Below, piece after piece: positions 8,162 through 16,203 of a DNA stretch of 64,000 nt (position 1 is the stretch's first letter; every line of letters begins with the position of its first letter). The notes beneath the pieces were generated by a model. The model did not search any database and was not told the origin of the DNA. It worked only from the letters and a program-made list of their open reading frames with translations. Source of the DNA: Bacillota bacterium (GTDB taxonomy: Bacteria > Bacillota > Clostridia > Acetivibrionales > DTU013). The position numbers were made by a program, and so were the translations under genes. The DNA lies in NCBI GenBank assembly GCA_023412665.1, contig JAEZCA010000035.1:272690-336689 (forward strand), in the 5' to 3' direction.

Positions 8162-9802
8162 TCACAGCGTCGGTTCCATCGGATCGACCATGCACTCCAG
8201 CAGATAAGGCCCCTTTGCGCTTGCCATCCGCTCAAGCGCTGATTCTATCTGAGCACTGGATGAGATCCTCTCCCCCTTGAAACCATATGCGGCGGCTAAT
8301 GCCACAAAGTCGGGGTTGGTGTCAAGACATACCTGCGAATATCTGCCTTCGTGCTTTGTAAACTGCAGCTCACGTACCATTCCCAGCCTGCAGTTATTGA
8401 ACAGTACGATTTTTACATCTATATTGTGCTGCTTCATTGTGCCCAGCTCCTGCATGGACATCTGGAAGCTGCCGTCTCCGCTGATCACTACAACCGGCAC
8501 ATCGGGTTTGCCGACCTTCGCTCCTATGGCCGCAGGCAGCCCGTATCCCATCGTTCCCAGCCCGCCTGAGGTAATGAAGGTCTTAGGCATGCGCACCTTA
8601 AAATTATTTGCAGCCCATATCTGATTCTGCCCCACCTCTGTCGCCACTACAGCTTCCTCCGGCAGATAGTCTGCCAGCAAGGACAGAAGCTTCCTGGGAT
8701 CGATAAACCCGGTCCCTTCATGCTTATCTGCCGAAGCCGCCGCTTTTTCCCGGGCCTTCAGCCTTCTGTCAGTTACCTCATCGAGCCATTCCCTGCCATC
8801 TGAAGGGCTGACATACTCAAGCATTTCTCTCAGCGTCAGTTTCAAATCTCCAACAAGCGGTATCGATACGTCGATATTTTTTCCGATCTCGGCCGGATCT
8901 ACATCAATGTGTATGATCCTGGCCTTTTTTCCCAAGGTGCTGGCTGCGCCAATTGCCCTGTCTCCGACTCTCGCACCCAGTATCATCACAAGATCTGCGT
9001 GATGCAATGCATGATTGGCAGTATTGCTGCCATGGGTGCCGACCATGCCAAAATGCAGGGGATGAGCTGACGGTATTGCACCTATTCCCATCAATGTCGT
9101 AACAACAGGTATGTTCCTCTTTACAGCAAGCTCCACCATCTCACCGGCGGCATTTGCCGCTATTACCCCGCCTCCCGCACATATGACAGGCCTTTTGGCC
9201 TCCTCCAGCGCCGCTGCGGCTTTCCTGATCTGCATTGGGTGTCCCTTTACGGTAGGTTTGTAACCCTTGATTTCAACTGTTTGGGGAACTTTATATTCAA
9301 ATGTGCTGGTCTGTACATCTATCGGTATATCTATCACCACCGGACCCGGTCTGCCTGTGGAGGCGATATGGAATGCCTCCTTTATGATCCTGGGAAGCTC
9401 GTCGGCTGTCTTTACAAGGTAGCTGTGCTTGGTGAAGGGTGCCGTCGCACCTGTTATATCAGCTTCCTGGAATGCATCAGTACCTATCATGTCCCTTTTG
9501 ACCTGGCCTGTGATCGCTATAATGGGTATGCTGTCCATATATGCGTTGGCAATTCCGGTGATGAGGTTGGTCGCACCGGGTCCTGAAGTGGATACGCAAA
9601 CACCGGGCTTTCCTGTAACACGGGCGTATCCGTTGGCTGCATGGGCGGCCCCCTGCTCGTGACGGGTCAGTATATGTTTTATACGGCTGTTGAGCAATGC
9701 ATCGTAAAACGGCGAGATTGCAGCGCCGGGATATCCGAATATGATATCGGTATTTTCAAGCTCAAGCGCTTTTATAATAGCTTCTGCTCCTGTTATTTTC
9801 AT
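8162..9802 (-). CDS. ilvB: Acetolactate synthase large (catalytic) subunit
   Basis: A 546-residue ThDP-dependent catalytic subunit that joins two pyruvates to 2-acetolactate, or pyruvate with 2-oxobutyrate. Visible are the N-terminal ThDP Pyr domain with GYPGAAISPFYDAL and the catalytic Glu in RHEQGAAHAANGYAR, the central FAD-fold domain, and the C-terminal ThDP-binding GDGSFQMSMQEL...NN motif. The start is the ATG at 9802 with GGAGG about 5 nt before it. The frame is open for 71 further codons, but these run back through the T-box leader and are not coding. It is the first gene of the operon and is controlled by the T-box upstream. Confidence 0.96.
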   Translation of the reverse strand: MKITGAEAIIKALELENTDIIFGYPGAAISPFYDALLNSRIKHILTRHEQGAAHAANGYARVTGKPGVCVSTSGPGATNLITGIANAYMDSIPIIAITGQVKRDMIGTDAFQEADITGATAPFTKHSYLVKTADELPRIIKEAFHIASTGRPGPVVIDIPIDVQTSTFEYKVPQTVEIKGYKPTVKGHPMQIRKAAAALEEAKRPVICAGGGVIAANAAGEMVELAVKRNIPVVTTLMGIGAIPSAHPLHFGMVGTHGSNTANHALHHADLVMILGARVGDRAIGAASTLGKKARIIHIDVDPAEIGKNIDVSIPLVGDLKLTLREMLEYVSPSDGREWLDEVTDRRLKAREKAAASADKHEGTGFIDPRKLLSLLADYLPEEAVVATEVGQNQIWAANNFKVRMPKTFITSGGLGTMGYGLPAAIGAKVGKPDVPVVVISGDGSFQMSMQELGTMKQHNIDVKIVLFNNCRLGMVRELQFTKHEGRYSQVCLDTNPDFVALAAAYGFKGERISSSAQIESALERMASAKGPYLLECMVDPMEPTL

Positions 9803-9829
9803 ATCATCCCTCCGTTTCCTCGTGATAAA

Positions 9830-10100
9830 AATAATAAAAAAACCCTCGTCAACTGCATTGCTGCAGGGACGAAGGTATGATCCAACGTGGTACCACCCTG
9901 ATTCGGCAGGCATTTGCCCGCCCTCGGTAAGTACTGGTGTACTTGACTGTAACGCAGTCTGCGTCATCATCTCTGATAAATCTTCGATGATGAAGCTCCG
10001 GAATGAGCTATACACAGTTCCTGTGCACCGGCTCCCACCATCCGCCGGCTCTCTTTGGCACTCAGTCCTGTCTTCTTTCCTTCATTGCACTGACCTGTTT
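9830..10100 (-). ncRNA. T-box leader of the ilv operon, probably leucine-specific
   Basis: On the minus strand the ilvB leader has the T-box core AGGGTGGTACCACG (9886-9899), which pairs with the uncharged tRNA acceptor end and forms the antiterminator. Just downstream is a strong terminator ending in seven T (9836-9875). The 5' part forms a long Stem I. Past its apical region the sequence GCTCATTCCGGAG offers CTC, a leucine codon, at the place expected for the specifier loop. Leucine is the expected signal for an ilv operon, but the codon choice is inference from position and not from a full fold. Confidence 0.93.
9836..9875 (-). terminator. T-box attenuator terminator
   Basis: The minus-strand hairpin pairs CCTTCGTC with GACGAGGG (one G-T wobble), with an inner CTGCA/TGCAG stem, followed by TTTTTTT. 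It lies between the T-box core and ilvB. It would end transcription when the leader is not bound by uncharged tRNA. Confidence 0.9.
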
Positions 10101-10107
10101 TAAAATG

Positions 10108-10135
10108 ATTGTATAATATTGTATCAGCACAACAA
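10108..10135 (-). promoter_or_regulatory. Promoter of the ilv T-box transcript
   Basis: Minus-strand TTGTTG (10130-10135), a 16-nt spacer and TACAAT (10108-10113) give a plausible sigma-A promoter just upstream of the T-box leader. The -35 matches consensus imperfectly. Confidence 0.5.
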
Positions 10136-10210
10136 GGCGGTGTCAATAAAATTTTTATCCTTTATTGCCCATTTCTCAAGAGCTTTTTTATGCTTTTCTG
10201 CAATAATGAT

Positions 10211-10498
10211 CTATAAGTAGATCCTCTCATTCGTGTTGCCCTCAAATTTTCCTATGCTGTACCCATAACAGAAGGATTGTCTCATACTTACGACAATGAG
10301 CGCCTTCAGGTATTCTCTTTCATCTCTGTTCAGTCCTCTGTCCATCATTTCAATAAAATTTTTTGTTTTGTCTGCGGCAATAAGTTTAATTGCCTCCCTG
10401 GTACCTGAAAGATCACCGTTGAGCTTCTCCCTTGCTTGCTTCAAATAGAGCTTCAGCGTTTTTTCAAAGTCCAGGCTGTTTCCGGCCGAGCCTGCCAT
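10211..10498 (-). CDS. Small helical protein of unknown function (95 aa)
   Basis: A 95-residue soluble protein, mostly predicted helix and rich in Lys/Glu, with a short hydrophobic region (LKALIVVSMRQSFCYGYSIGK). The ATG at 10498 has a good GGAGG site 7 nt upstream. It begins 62 bp after the htrA stop on the same strand and may be cotranscribed with it. I do not recognise the family, and there is no signal peptide or metal motif. Confidence 0.65.
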   Translation of the reverse strand: MAGSAGNSLDFEKTLKLYLKQAREKLNGDLSGTREAIKLIAADKTKNFIEMMDRGLNRDEREYLKALIVVSMRQSFCYGYSIGKFEGNTNERIYL

Positions 10499-10560
10499 TC
10501 AAGCCACCTCCTGCATGTATTCAGGAGTAAGTGTTGCCAATTTATGACTCATAATATACA

Positions 10561-11847
10561 TCACCTTGTAATCAGTCCATCCTTTTGCTTCTTTGCAAGG
10601 ACAAGAGTCGTCGTTCCCCAGCTGTCCGAGCCGTGCATTCTATGATTGATCTGTATGGAGTCTCCGGGGGACTTGGAATAAATATAGGTCCTCAGCTGCA
10701 TCATCGTGTTGATCTTCTGACCATCCACCTCCTTGATAATGCAGCCCTCGCGTATGCCAGCCTTGTGGGCAGGACCATTACCGTCCACATACGCTACATA
10801 AATTCCTTCCTTCAGTTTAGCTTCACCATCGATATATGGAATAACATTTCCATCATATGCAAACATCCCCATGTATGGCTCATCAAATGTTCCTGTCCTG
10901 ATAAGCTTATCCATCACGGGCTTGGTAATGTTGATAGGAATGGCAAAACCCATCCCTTCGGCACTGGTGACCTTCACTGTATTGATACCTATGACCTCTC
11001 CCTTCGAATTCAACAGAGGTCCTCCGCTGTTGCCCGGGTTTATACTTGCATCGGTCTGTATAAGATCCTCCATATAATTGGTTCCGGTTTCAGTCTCGAT
11101 GCTGATAGTCCTGTTGAGGGCGCTTATGATGCCGGATGTAACAGATCTTTGAAAATCAAGCCCCAAAGGGTTTCCTATAGCTATGGCATGCTCTCCCACC
11201 TCCAGCTTTGAAGCATCCCCAAGACTCAGCGGAGTGAGCCCGGTAAGATTCACCTTAACCGCAGCCAGATCCAGCACAGGGTCCGACCATACGACTACTC
11301 CGTCGACGTTCCTTCCGTCTGCAAGTGAAACTACTATCCTATTACTTTTACCTCCTGCGACATGGTTGTTTGTCAATATATATCCATCTGAACTAACCAC
11401 AACGCCGGAACCAAATCCAACCTCGGTTTCTCTGTTTCTGTCAAACAGGTTATCTTTTACCGCCCTTTCGACGGTGATTCCGACTACACCTGCGGTAGCT
11501 TTTTTGGCTACGGTCTGTGTAACCGGTACGCTGTTGGGATCAGCGTCTGTGCCCCCGGGCGATGAGCCGCCTTGCTGCACTCCGGCATTCTGGCCGCTTT
11601 GGTCTGAACTATCGGAGGGCAGTTGTCCGACGCTTCTTATCAGCTCACCGTCAATGCCGTCCTTCCTCTGTTCTGCACCTATCTGTGAGGCATTGTTTCC
11701 AGTTCTCCCCTCCGTCACAGTATCATTGAACGAAATATACCTGGGAGCGGCAAAGAGTGCAAGCATGCATACAGCAAGAGAGGTCGCCAGTGAAATCATC
11801 AGCATTCCGGCAAATCCCGTACGTTTTCCATTATCTCTGAACATCAT
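10561..11847 (-). CDS. HtrA/DegP-like membrane-anchored serine protease
   Basis: A 428-residue surface protease of the HtrA (DegP/S1C) family for quality control of exported proteins. An N-terminal hydrophobic anchor (about residues 13-33) is followed by a low-complexity Gly/Gln/Ser linker, then a trypsin-like domain. The catalytic triad is complete: His in LTNNHVAGG, Asp in DPVLDLAAVKV and Ser in NPGNSGGPLL. A C-terminal PDZ domain starts near residue 325 (EGIYVAYVDGNGPAHKAGI). In many Bacillota an htrA gene closes the walRK cluster; here the wal cluster is more than 30 kb away and lacks one, so this may be the functional equivalent. Confidence 0.93.
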   Translation of the reverse strand: MMFRDNGKRTGFAGMLMISLATSLAVCMLALFAAPRYISFNDTVTEGRTGNNASQIGAEQRKDGIDGELIRSVGQLPSDSSDQSGQNAGVQQGGSSPGGTDADPNSVPVTQTVAKKATAGVVGITVERAVKDNLFDRNRETEVGFGSGVVVSSDGYILTNNHVAGGKSNRIVVSLADGRNVDGVVVWSDPVLDLAAVKVNLTGLTPLSLGDASKLEVGEHAIAIGNPLGLDFQRSVTSGIISALNRTISIETETGTNYMEDLIQTDASINPGNSGGPLLNSKGEVIGINTVKVTSAEGMGFAIPINITKPVMDKLIRTGTFDEPYMGMFAYDGNVIPYIDGEAKLKEGIYVAYVDGNGPAHKAGIREGCIIKEVDGQKINTMMQLRTYIYSKSPGDSIQINHRMHGSDSWGTTTLVLAKKQKDGLITR

Positions 11848-11905
11848 ATCATCCTCATTTTCGAATTCTTTTACAATTATTATTTCAATAATGGCCTAAA
11901 GAATA

Positions 11906-11939
11906 CAAAAAAAATCCGGCGGTCAATTGCCCGCCGGAT
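11906..11939 (-). terminator. Intrinsic terminator after the DUF951 gene
   Basis: A perfect 9-bp stem ATCCGGCGG/CCGCCGGAT on the minus strand is followed by a run of T. The 5' arm overlaps the last codons of the DUF951 gene and the TGA stop lies in the loop, so gene end and terminator share sequence. It isolates the DUF951/amidotransferase side from htrA. Confidence 0.88.
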
Positions 11940-12135
11940 CTTCCGGAAGATTTGATTTTATGATTTTTTTGACGCTTTTCTCGAATTTTGGTCTGGGCAG
12001 CATTACCTGATGCCCGCAACCAAGACATTTCACCCTGAAGTCGGCACCGGTCCTCATTACCTCCCATTGCCTATTTCCGCAGGGATGTTCCTTTCTGAAT
12101 TCAACAATGTCCCCCAGGCAAAACCTGTCAGCCAT
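11923..12135 (-). CDS. DUF951 family protein
   Basis: A 70-residue protein of the DUF951 family, common in Bacillota and without a known role. The short beta-rich N-terminus (MADRFCLGDIVEFRKEHPCG) is followed by NRQWEVMRTGADFRVKC and CLGCGHQVMLPR, the conserved pattern. The two C-terminal cysteines (CLGC) plus an upstream Cys could bind metal, but that is speculation. A longer reading frame on the same strand at 11885-12067 is in another phase and is not used. It lies 21 bp downstream of the amidotransferase gene. Confidence 0.88.
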   Translation of the reverse strand: MADRFCLGDIVEFRKEHPCGNRQWEVMRTGADFRVKCLGCGHQVMLPRPKFEKSVKKIIKSNLPEDPAGN

Positions 12136-12156
12136 TTCTCTTCACTCCTTGTGAAT

Positions 12157-12876
12157 CTATGATAATGCAGCTGCTTCAACAAATGCTGAAAACAGCTTTA
12201 AATGCTGTATGTCGTACTTCCACATCATTTCCGGATGCCATTGGACACCTAAGATAAACCTGCTGTCAGAGCTTTCCACGGCTTCGATGATACCGTCCGA
12301 TGTCCGTGCCGCTGGGACCAGCCCGGCGCCTGTCTCCTTTACCGCCTGGTGGTGGTATGAATTCACAGCAAGTCTGTCGGTCCCGAATATTTGATTAAGC
12401 TTCGAGGCAGGCTCGATCCTCACATCATGCACCGGGTACCAGTCCGGCGCCTCCTGCCAATGCTTGAGCATCGTTCCCGGATCACGTCCAAGGTATATAT
12501 CCTGATGCAGGGTTCCGCCCATGGCCGCATTGATCAATTGTATTCCCCTGCATATGCCGAGGATGGCCTTCCCTTTCGAAACCGCCAGCTTTGCCAGTTC
12601 CAGTTCCATTTTGTCCCTCTGGGGCGAGATCCCCCCCTGGCATTTCAGGTTCTCCTCCCCGAATACTCTGGCATCTATATCAGGGCCGCCTGTGAACAGG
12701 AAGCCGTCGCATTTGTCCATGATCTGCGGAGCCATGCCCTCCGGCAGGTCAAGAGGCAGCAGAAAGGGCAGTCCTCCCGCCCCTGCAACTCCTTCCATAT
12801 AACCGGCGGCTGTATACAGCCTGTCTTTCTCACGGTCATAACCCGGCATCACACCTATTACTGGTCTTTTATCCAT
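12157..12876 (-). CDS. Class I glutamine amidotransferase (gamma-glutamyl-GABA hydrolase-like)
   Basis: A 239-residue C26-type peptidase, related to PuuD, which hydrolyses gamma-glutamyl-gamma-aminobutyrate. The nucleophile is the Cys of LGICRGIQLINAAMGG; the His-Glu of the triad is in QWHPEMMW. TGGPDIDARVFGEE and NSYHHQAVK are also typical. Start: the ATG at 12876, with AGGAG about 10 nt upstream; a GTG three codons earlier is possible. It lies directly downstream of glnA, so it may hydrolyse gamma-glutamyl compounds made by glutamine-synthetase-like enzymes. The actual substrate is unknown. Confidence 0.88.
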   Translation of the reverse strand: MDKRPVIGVMPGYDREKDRLYTAAGYMEGVAGAGGLPFLLPLDLPEGMAPQIMDKCDGFLFTGGPDIDARVFGEENLKCQGGISPQRDKMELELAKLAVSKGKAILGICRGIQLINAAMGGTLHQDIYLGRDPGTMLKHWQEAPDWYPVHDVRIEPASKLNQIFGTDRLAVNSYHHQAVKETGAGLVPAARTSDGIIEAVESSDSRFILGVQWHPEMMWKYDIQHLKLFSAFVEAAALS

Positions 12877-12911
12877 AAGCGCCACTCTCCTGAGATGACA
12901 GAAATAAAGGC

Positions 12912-14246
12912 TTAATAATTCTTCAGATAACTATCGATCTCCCACTTGCTGATCCTTATCCTGTATTCGGTGCATTCTTCCTGCTTGGCCTCTATATACT
13001 TGTTGAAAATATGCTCTCCGAGCACATTCTTTGTAAAAGCGCTTGTGCTCATTTCAGATAATGCTTCATTCAGGCTGGCGGGAAGAGCTTCTATATTGGC
13101 TTCTCTTCTTTCCTCGTCGCTCATGTCGAAAATATTCCTGTTTACGGGCTCCGGCGGCATGATCCTGTTTTCTATACCCTCAAGTCCTGCAGTAAGTATA
13201 GCAGCCAGTGCCAGATAAGGATTACAGCTTGGATCCGGGTTTCTCAGCTCGAGCCTTGTAGCGGTGCCGCGGGCAGCAGGCACTCTGACCAGCGGGCTTC
13301 TGTTCCTTGCGGACCATGCTATATAAACAGGCGCCTCGTAGCCTGCAATAAGTCTTTTATATGAATTGACAAGAGGATTGGTCAAAGCTGTAATGGAGCG
13401 TACGTTTTTCATGAGGCCGCCAATGAACCAGTAAGCTTCCTGGCTAAGCTGGAGCGGATCCTTTTCGTCAAAGAAAATGTTTCTGCCATCCTTGAACAGC
13501 GAGGTGTTTACATGCATACCGGACCCTGCTATTCCGAAAACAGGCTTTGGCATAAAGGTGGCATGCAGTCCGTGTCTTTGAGCTATTGTCTTGACGACCA
13601 GCTTGAATGTGACTATCGCATCGGCCGCTGTAAGCGCGTCGGTATACTTGAAATCTATCTCGTGCTGACCGGGAGCCACTTCATGATGTGAGGCCTCCAC
13701 TTCAAAGCCCATATCCTCAAGAGCAAGGCACATATCTCTTCTGGCGTTTTCACCCAGATCCACAGGACCCAGATCGAAATACCCGGCTTTATCATGTGTA
13801 ATGGTAGTCGGGTTTCCCTCGCTGTCGGTAAGGAACAGGAAAAACTCGCATTCCGGGCCCACATTGAATGTATCGTACCCCATATCCGACGCTTTTTTCA
13901 GCGCCCTTTTAAGGACGTACCTGGGATCGCCTTCAAACGGCTTGCAGTCTGCTGTATACACATCGCATATCATTCTTGCGACCTTGCCCGTCTGCGGCCT
14001 CCATGGAAAAATCACAAACGTATTGATATCAGGTCTCAGATACATGTCGGATTCTTCTATCCTGACAAATCCCTCAATAGATGAGCCGTCAAACATGCAC
14101 TTGTTGTCCAGCGCTTTCTCCAGCTGTCTTGCAGTTATTGCGACATTCTTCAGCATACCGAAAATGTCGGTAAACTGCAGCCTAATGAATTCAACACCCT
14201 CATCCTGTACGATCCTGACAATATCTTCCTTCGTGTATTCCGGCAT
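12912..14246 (-). CDS. glnA: Glutamine synthetase, type I
   Basis: A 444-residue GSI that makes glutamine from glutamate, ammonia and ATP. It has the N-terminal beta-grasp region, the Asp-rich FDGSSIEGF signature, NVGPECEFFLF, HHEVAPGQHEIDFKY, the ATP-binding KPVFGIAGSGMHVN and the RSPLVRVPAARG segment. Length fits the short GSI-alpha class of Bacillota; I see no adenylylation-type Tyr motif. The ATG at 14246 is chosen because GGAGG stands 8 nt upstream; the ATG at 14252 would be only 2-3 nt from it. Transcription starts about 140 nt upstream, and the leader carries an antiterminator-like structure. Confidence 0.96.
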   Translation of the reverse strand: MPEYTKEDIVRIVQDEGVEFIRLQFTDIFGMLKNVAITARQLEKALDNKCMFDGSSIEGFVRIEESDMYLRPDINTFVIFPWRPQTGKVARMICDVYTADCKPFEGDPRYVLKRALKKASDMGYDTFNVGPECEFFLFLTDSEGNPTTITHDKAGYFDLGPVDLGENARRDMCLALEDMGFEVEASHHEVAPGQHEIDFKYTDALTAADAIVTFKLVVKTIAQRHGLHATFMPKPVFGIAGSGMHVNTSLFKDGRNIFFDEKDPLQLSQEAYWFIGGLMKNVRSITALTNPLVNSYKRLIAGYEAPVYIAWSARNRSPLVRVPAARGTATRLELRNPDPSCNPYLALAAILTAGLEGIENRIMPPEPVNRNIFDMSDEERREANIEALPASLNEALSEMSTSAFTKNVLGEHIFNKYIEAKQEECTEYRIRISKWEIDSYLKNY

Positions 14247-14265
14247 ATTCATGCACCTCCGTTTT

Positions 14266-14322
14266 AATAATAAAAAGCGCACTCAAACAAACTCCATGTT
14301 GTTTAAGAACGCCGTTGTTCCT
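14266..14322 (-). promoter_or_regulatory. ANTAR-type two-hairpin antiterminator/terminator in the glnA leader
   Basis: Two adjacent hairpins lie in the glnA leader. The first (14305-14322) is AGGAAC-[AACGGC]-GTTCTT. The second (14285-14304) is AAACAA...TTGTTT around ATGGAG. Both six-base loops have A at position 1 and G at position 4, the pattern read by ANTAR RNA-binding regulators, although the second has a C-T mismatch at the loop base. A competing stem pairs GCGTTCTTAAACAA with TTGTTTGAGTGCGC and ends in TTTTTATTATT, a terminator (14266-14312). It uses the 3' arm of hairpin 1, so the two folds exclude each other. No ANTAR protein is encoded in the window. Confidence 0.6.
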
Positions 14323-14394
14323 GAACCTGGGACCTTAACACCTTTGTATTATCTTCATGCGGCCTCACTCTTGGTCAAGATGAACCGTATCTAT

Positions 14395-14422
14395 ATTTTA
14401 ACATTAAAATCTTTTATTACAA
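14395..14422 (-). promoter_or_regulatory. glnA promoter
   Basis: Minus-strand TTGTAA (14417-14422), a 16-nt spacer and TAAAAT (14395-14400). This places the transcript start near 14388, just before the leader structure. Confidence 0.55.
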
Positions 14423-14457
14423 TACTTATAAGACTTCAATTAAAAGAAAAATTTTGT

Positions 14458-14499
14458 ACAAAAAAAGAGCCTGCAACATATTAGTTCTGCTGCAGACCC
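14458..14499 (-). terminator. Terminator after rubredoxin
   Basis: The minus-strand stem GGGTCTGCA/TGCAGGCTC (two G-T wobbles) is followed by seven T. It ends the rubredoxin transcript before the glnA promoter. Confidence 0.82.
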
Positions 14500-14510
14500 T
14501 GTTTTTTTGA

Positions 14511-14672
14511 TCATCCTTCCTTCTCAAACATATCCTTGCCTACTCCGCAAAGGGGGCAGACCCAGTCATCGGGGATATCTTCAAAGGGTGTGCCGGGCGC
14601 AATACCTCCGTCAGGATCTCCGAGTTCAGGATCGTAAACATAACCGCAGGCAGTACATACGTATTTATCCAA
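14511..14672 (-). CDS. Rubredoxin
   Basis: A 53-residue rubredoxin, a small one-electron carrier with an Fe(Cys)4 centre. Both cysteine pairs are visible, CTACGYVYDPE and CPLCGVGKDMFE, along with the conserved GDPDGGIAPGTPFEDIPDDWVC core written here only in part. The start is TTG at 14672: GAAGGAG sits 8 nt upstream, and the next in-frame start at 14693 precedes that ribosome site. The length is exactly that of classic clostridial rubredoxins. It is monocistronic, with its own terminator. Its likely role is in oxygen or superoxide defence, but the partner is not in the window. Confidence 0.96.
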   Translation of the reverse strand: MDKYVCTACGYVYDPELGDPDGGIAPGTPFEDIPDDWVCPLCGVGKDMFEKEG

Positions 14673-14751
14673 AACATCATCTCCTTCGATCAAACTTATT
14701 CTCTATTTATATTCCCCACGATATCCGGTCATAAACGATTTTTTTATAATT

Positions 14752-15270
14752 TTAATAGCCTTTGCTTTTTTTCCCGCCGGCAAGCACAATAAGTCCTATT
14801 GCGATAAGCACCAACGGTATTGCATATGGTCCGGTCTCAAAGTTTAATATCTCGCTCAGCGAGAATGTGAAGAAGAATATGCCCGATAGCCCGCCAAGTA
14901 TACCTACCGGGATCAGCAGTCCTTTCTCTCTGTTGCCGAAGCAATAGAGCTCAAAAAGGCCGAATGCCACCGCAAATATGAAGAAGGGCCATGTTACCCC
15001 CCAGCCGCCGAACAGCACGTTGAACTGCAAAGTCATTCCGATTATCAGCAGTATGCCGCCCGGTACAAGTATTCCGGGATTTCTTCTTGAGCCCGAGAAG
15101 AATTTAAAGTGGAACAACAATCCCGGCAGTATGATGAAAAGCGATGCCCAGAGTCTTGATATTATAAATCCGAAGACATTCCAAAAATCAAACATTCCCA
15201 GATTATGCAGAAGGAACAGTATACCCAGGCAAATAAATATTCCGCCCAATACCTTTCCAGTGTTTCTCAT
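14752..15270 (-). CDS. Multi-pass membrane protein (LiaI/LiaF-like transmembrane region)
   Basis: A 172-residue integral membrane protein with about five or six hydrophobic segments and short charged loops (SGSRRNPG, GNREKG, GGKKSKGY at the C-terminus). Repeated short GG-rich hairpins resemble the DUF5668 / LiaF N-terminal membrane domain, which occurs in cell-envelope stress proteins. There is no soluble LiaF C-terminal domain. The ATG at 15270 follows GGAGGG with a proper spacer, so the eight codons upstream are not used. Function unknown. Confidence 0.75.
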   Translation of the reverse strand: MRNTGKVLGGIFICLGILFLLHNLGMFDFWNVFGFIISRLWASLFIILPGLLFHFKFFSGSRRNPGILVPGGILLIIGMTLQFNVLFGGWGVTWPFFIFAVAFGLFELYCFGNREKGLLIPVGILGGLSGIFFFTFSLSEILNFETGPYAIPLVLIAIGLIVLAGGKKSKGY

Positions 15271-15389
15271 AATGAACCCTCCAATTATGTTCAAAGATTA
15301 CCTGTTTCAAATAAGTCATTCTATATTATTATAATGCTTTATTTGAAAAAAGTCTGAATATATTTGGAGATCGAATTTGCTGTCAATAT

Positions 15390-15995
15390 CTACACTCTGC
15401 CTTCGCAGATATTTGCCGGCAGCTCTCTGTCCTTGTCGAGCTTCCATACGACGTATCTGATTCCCGAGGAGATAAGGTCTGCTATTTTCATCACTACATA
15501 AAGCCTGGTATTCTGGAGCACAAGAAAATCCATGAAGCCGCCGAAATTGACAATGCCTGTCACAAACATATCTCCTACCGGAGACAGCTCCTTATTGACA
15601 CCCGACCCGGGCTTTATCGGTCCTTCTCCGATTCCGACATATCCTACATGATCCATGCTTCCAAGGCACGCATCTATAGCAACTACAAAAGGTTCTTCAC
15701 AGTCCCGGGAGACCTGTTTCATTATGTCATCTATATTTTTTGCGTGAACAGGGCTTTCAAGGCTTCCATATACATGTACCCTCCTGCTCTTCAGCCCGGA
15801 GAGCTTATATCCTATGAGAGGTCCGAGGCTGTCCCCGGTAGAACGGTCAGTACCTATGCACACAAATACCAGCGATTTTGCGCCTTTGTCAAGCGCACTG
15901 CTGATACGCACATACAGCTCGTCTGTCAGATGCTTGAAGGCCGAAGCGCTGCCGGAATTTATGTATTGCTGCTTTACAGCTGTCCTTGTAAACAT
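15390..15995 (-). CDS. yyaC: YyaC-family sporulation protein (DUF1256, GPR-like fold)
   Basis: A protein of about 201 residues of the YyaC family, found in spore formers and related in fold to the germination protease. The conserved core is visible: VFVCIGTDRSTGDSLGPLIG, the HVYGSLESPVHAKN segment, VAIDACLGSMDHVG and IKPGSGVNKELSPVGD. I prefer the ATG at 15995, which has AGGAG 5 nt upstream; the frame continues to an ATG at 16034 behind GAGGCGG, which would add 13 residues. It is divergent from the PAS-PP2C gene. Likely expressed during sporulation. Confidence 0.9.
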   Translation of the reverse strand: MFTRTAVKQQYINSGSASAFKHLTDELYVRISSALDKGAKSLVFVCIGTDRSTGDSLGPLIGYKLSGLKSRRVHVYGSLESPVHAKNIDDIMKQVSRDCEEPFVVAIDACLGSMDHVGYVGIGEGPIKPGSGVNKELSPVGDMFVTGIVNFGGFMDFLVLQNTRLYVVMKIADLISSGIRYVVWKLDKDRELPANICEGRV

Positions 15996-16138
15996 TTTGA
16001 CTCCTGAATGCCTTATTAGCGAGGCTGAAGACATTTACCGCCTCGATATATATTATTTCCAGAATGCGCGCGTTTATTACTATATCTGGTTTAAACCATC
16101 CGATTTACACAATTTTTTTTATTTGGTATCATGTTATT

Positions 16139-16155
16139 GAGGAGGGGTCTTTACG
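16139..16155 (+). promoter_or_regulatory. Ribosome site suggesting an ACG start for the PAS-PP2C gene
   Basis: GAGGAGGGG (16139-16147) is a strong ribosome site. Five bases later comes ACG (16153-16155), in frame with the gene and directly after the last upstream in-frame stop. The first ATG is 51 bp further on and has no ribosome site. The intervening codons read TDSIRKNFPFIENILDG, which looks like the start of the PAS domain. Confidence 0.5.
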
Positions 16156-16203
16156 GATTCGATAAGAAAAAACTTTCCATTCATTGAAAATATACTAGAT
16201 GGA

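Noticed and set aside
8162..10015. Extended ilvB start at 10015
   Set aside because: The added 71 codons are the T-box leader in translation; the true start has GGAGG at 9802.
10141..10210. In-frame extension after orf95's stop
   Set aside because: A readthrough-looking stretch is probably chance; no conserved motif.
14246..14400. Glutamine riboswitch (glnA motif) before glnA
   Set aside because: The GGACGGAAGTAGG-type core is absent; the hairpin pair and terminator fit the ANTAR model better.
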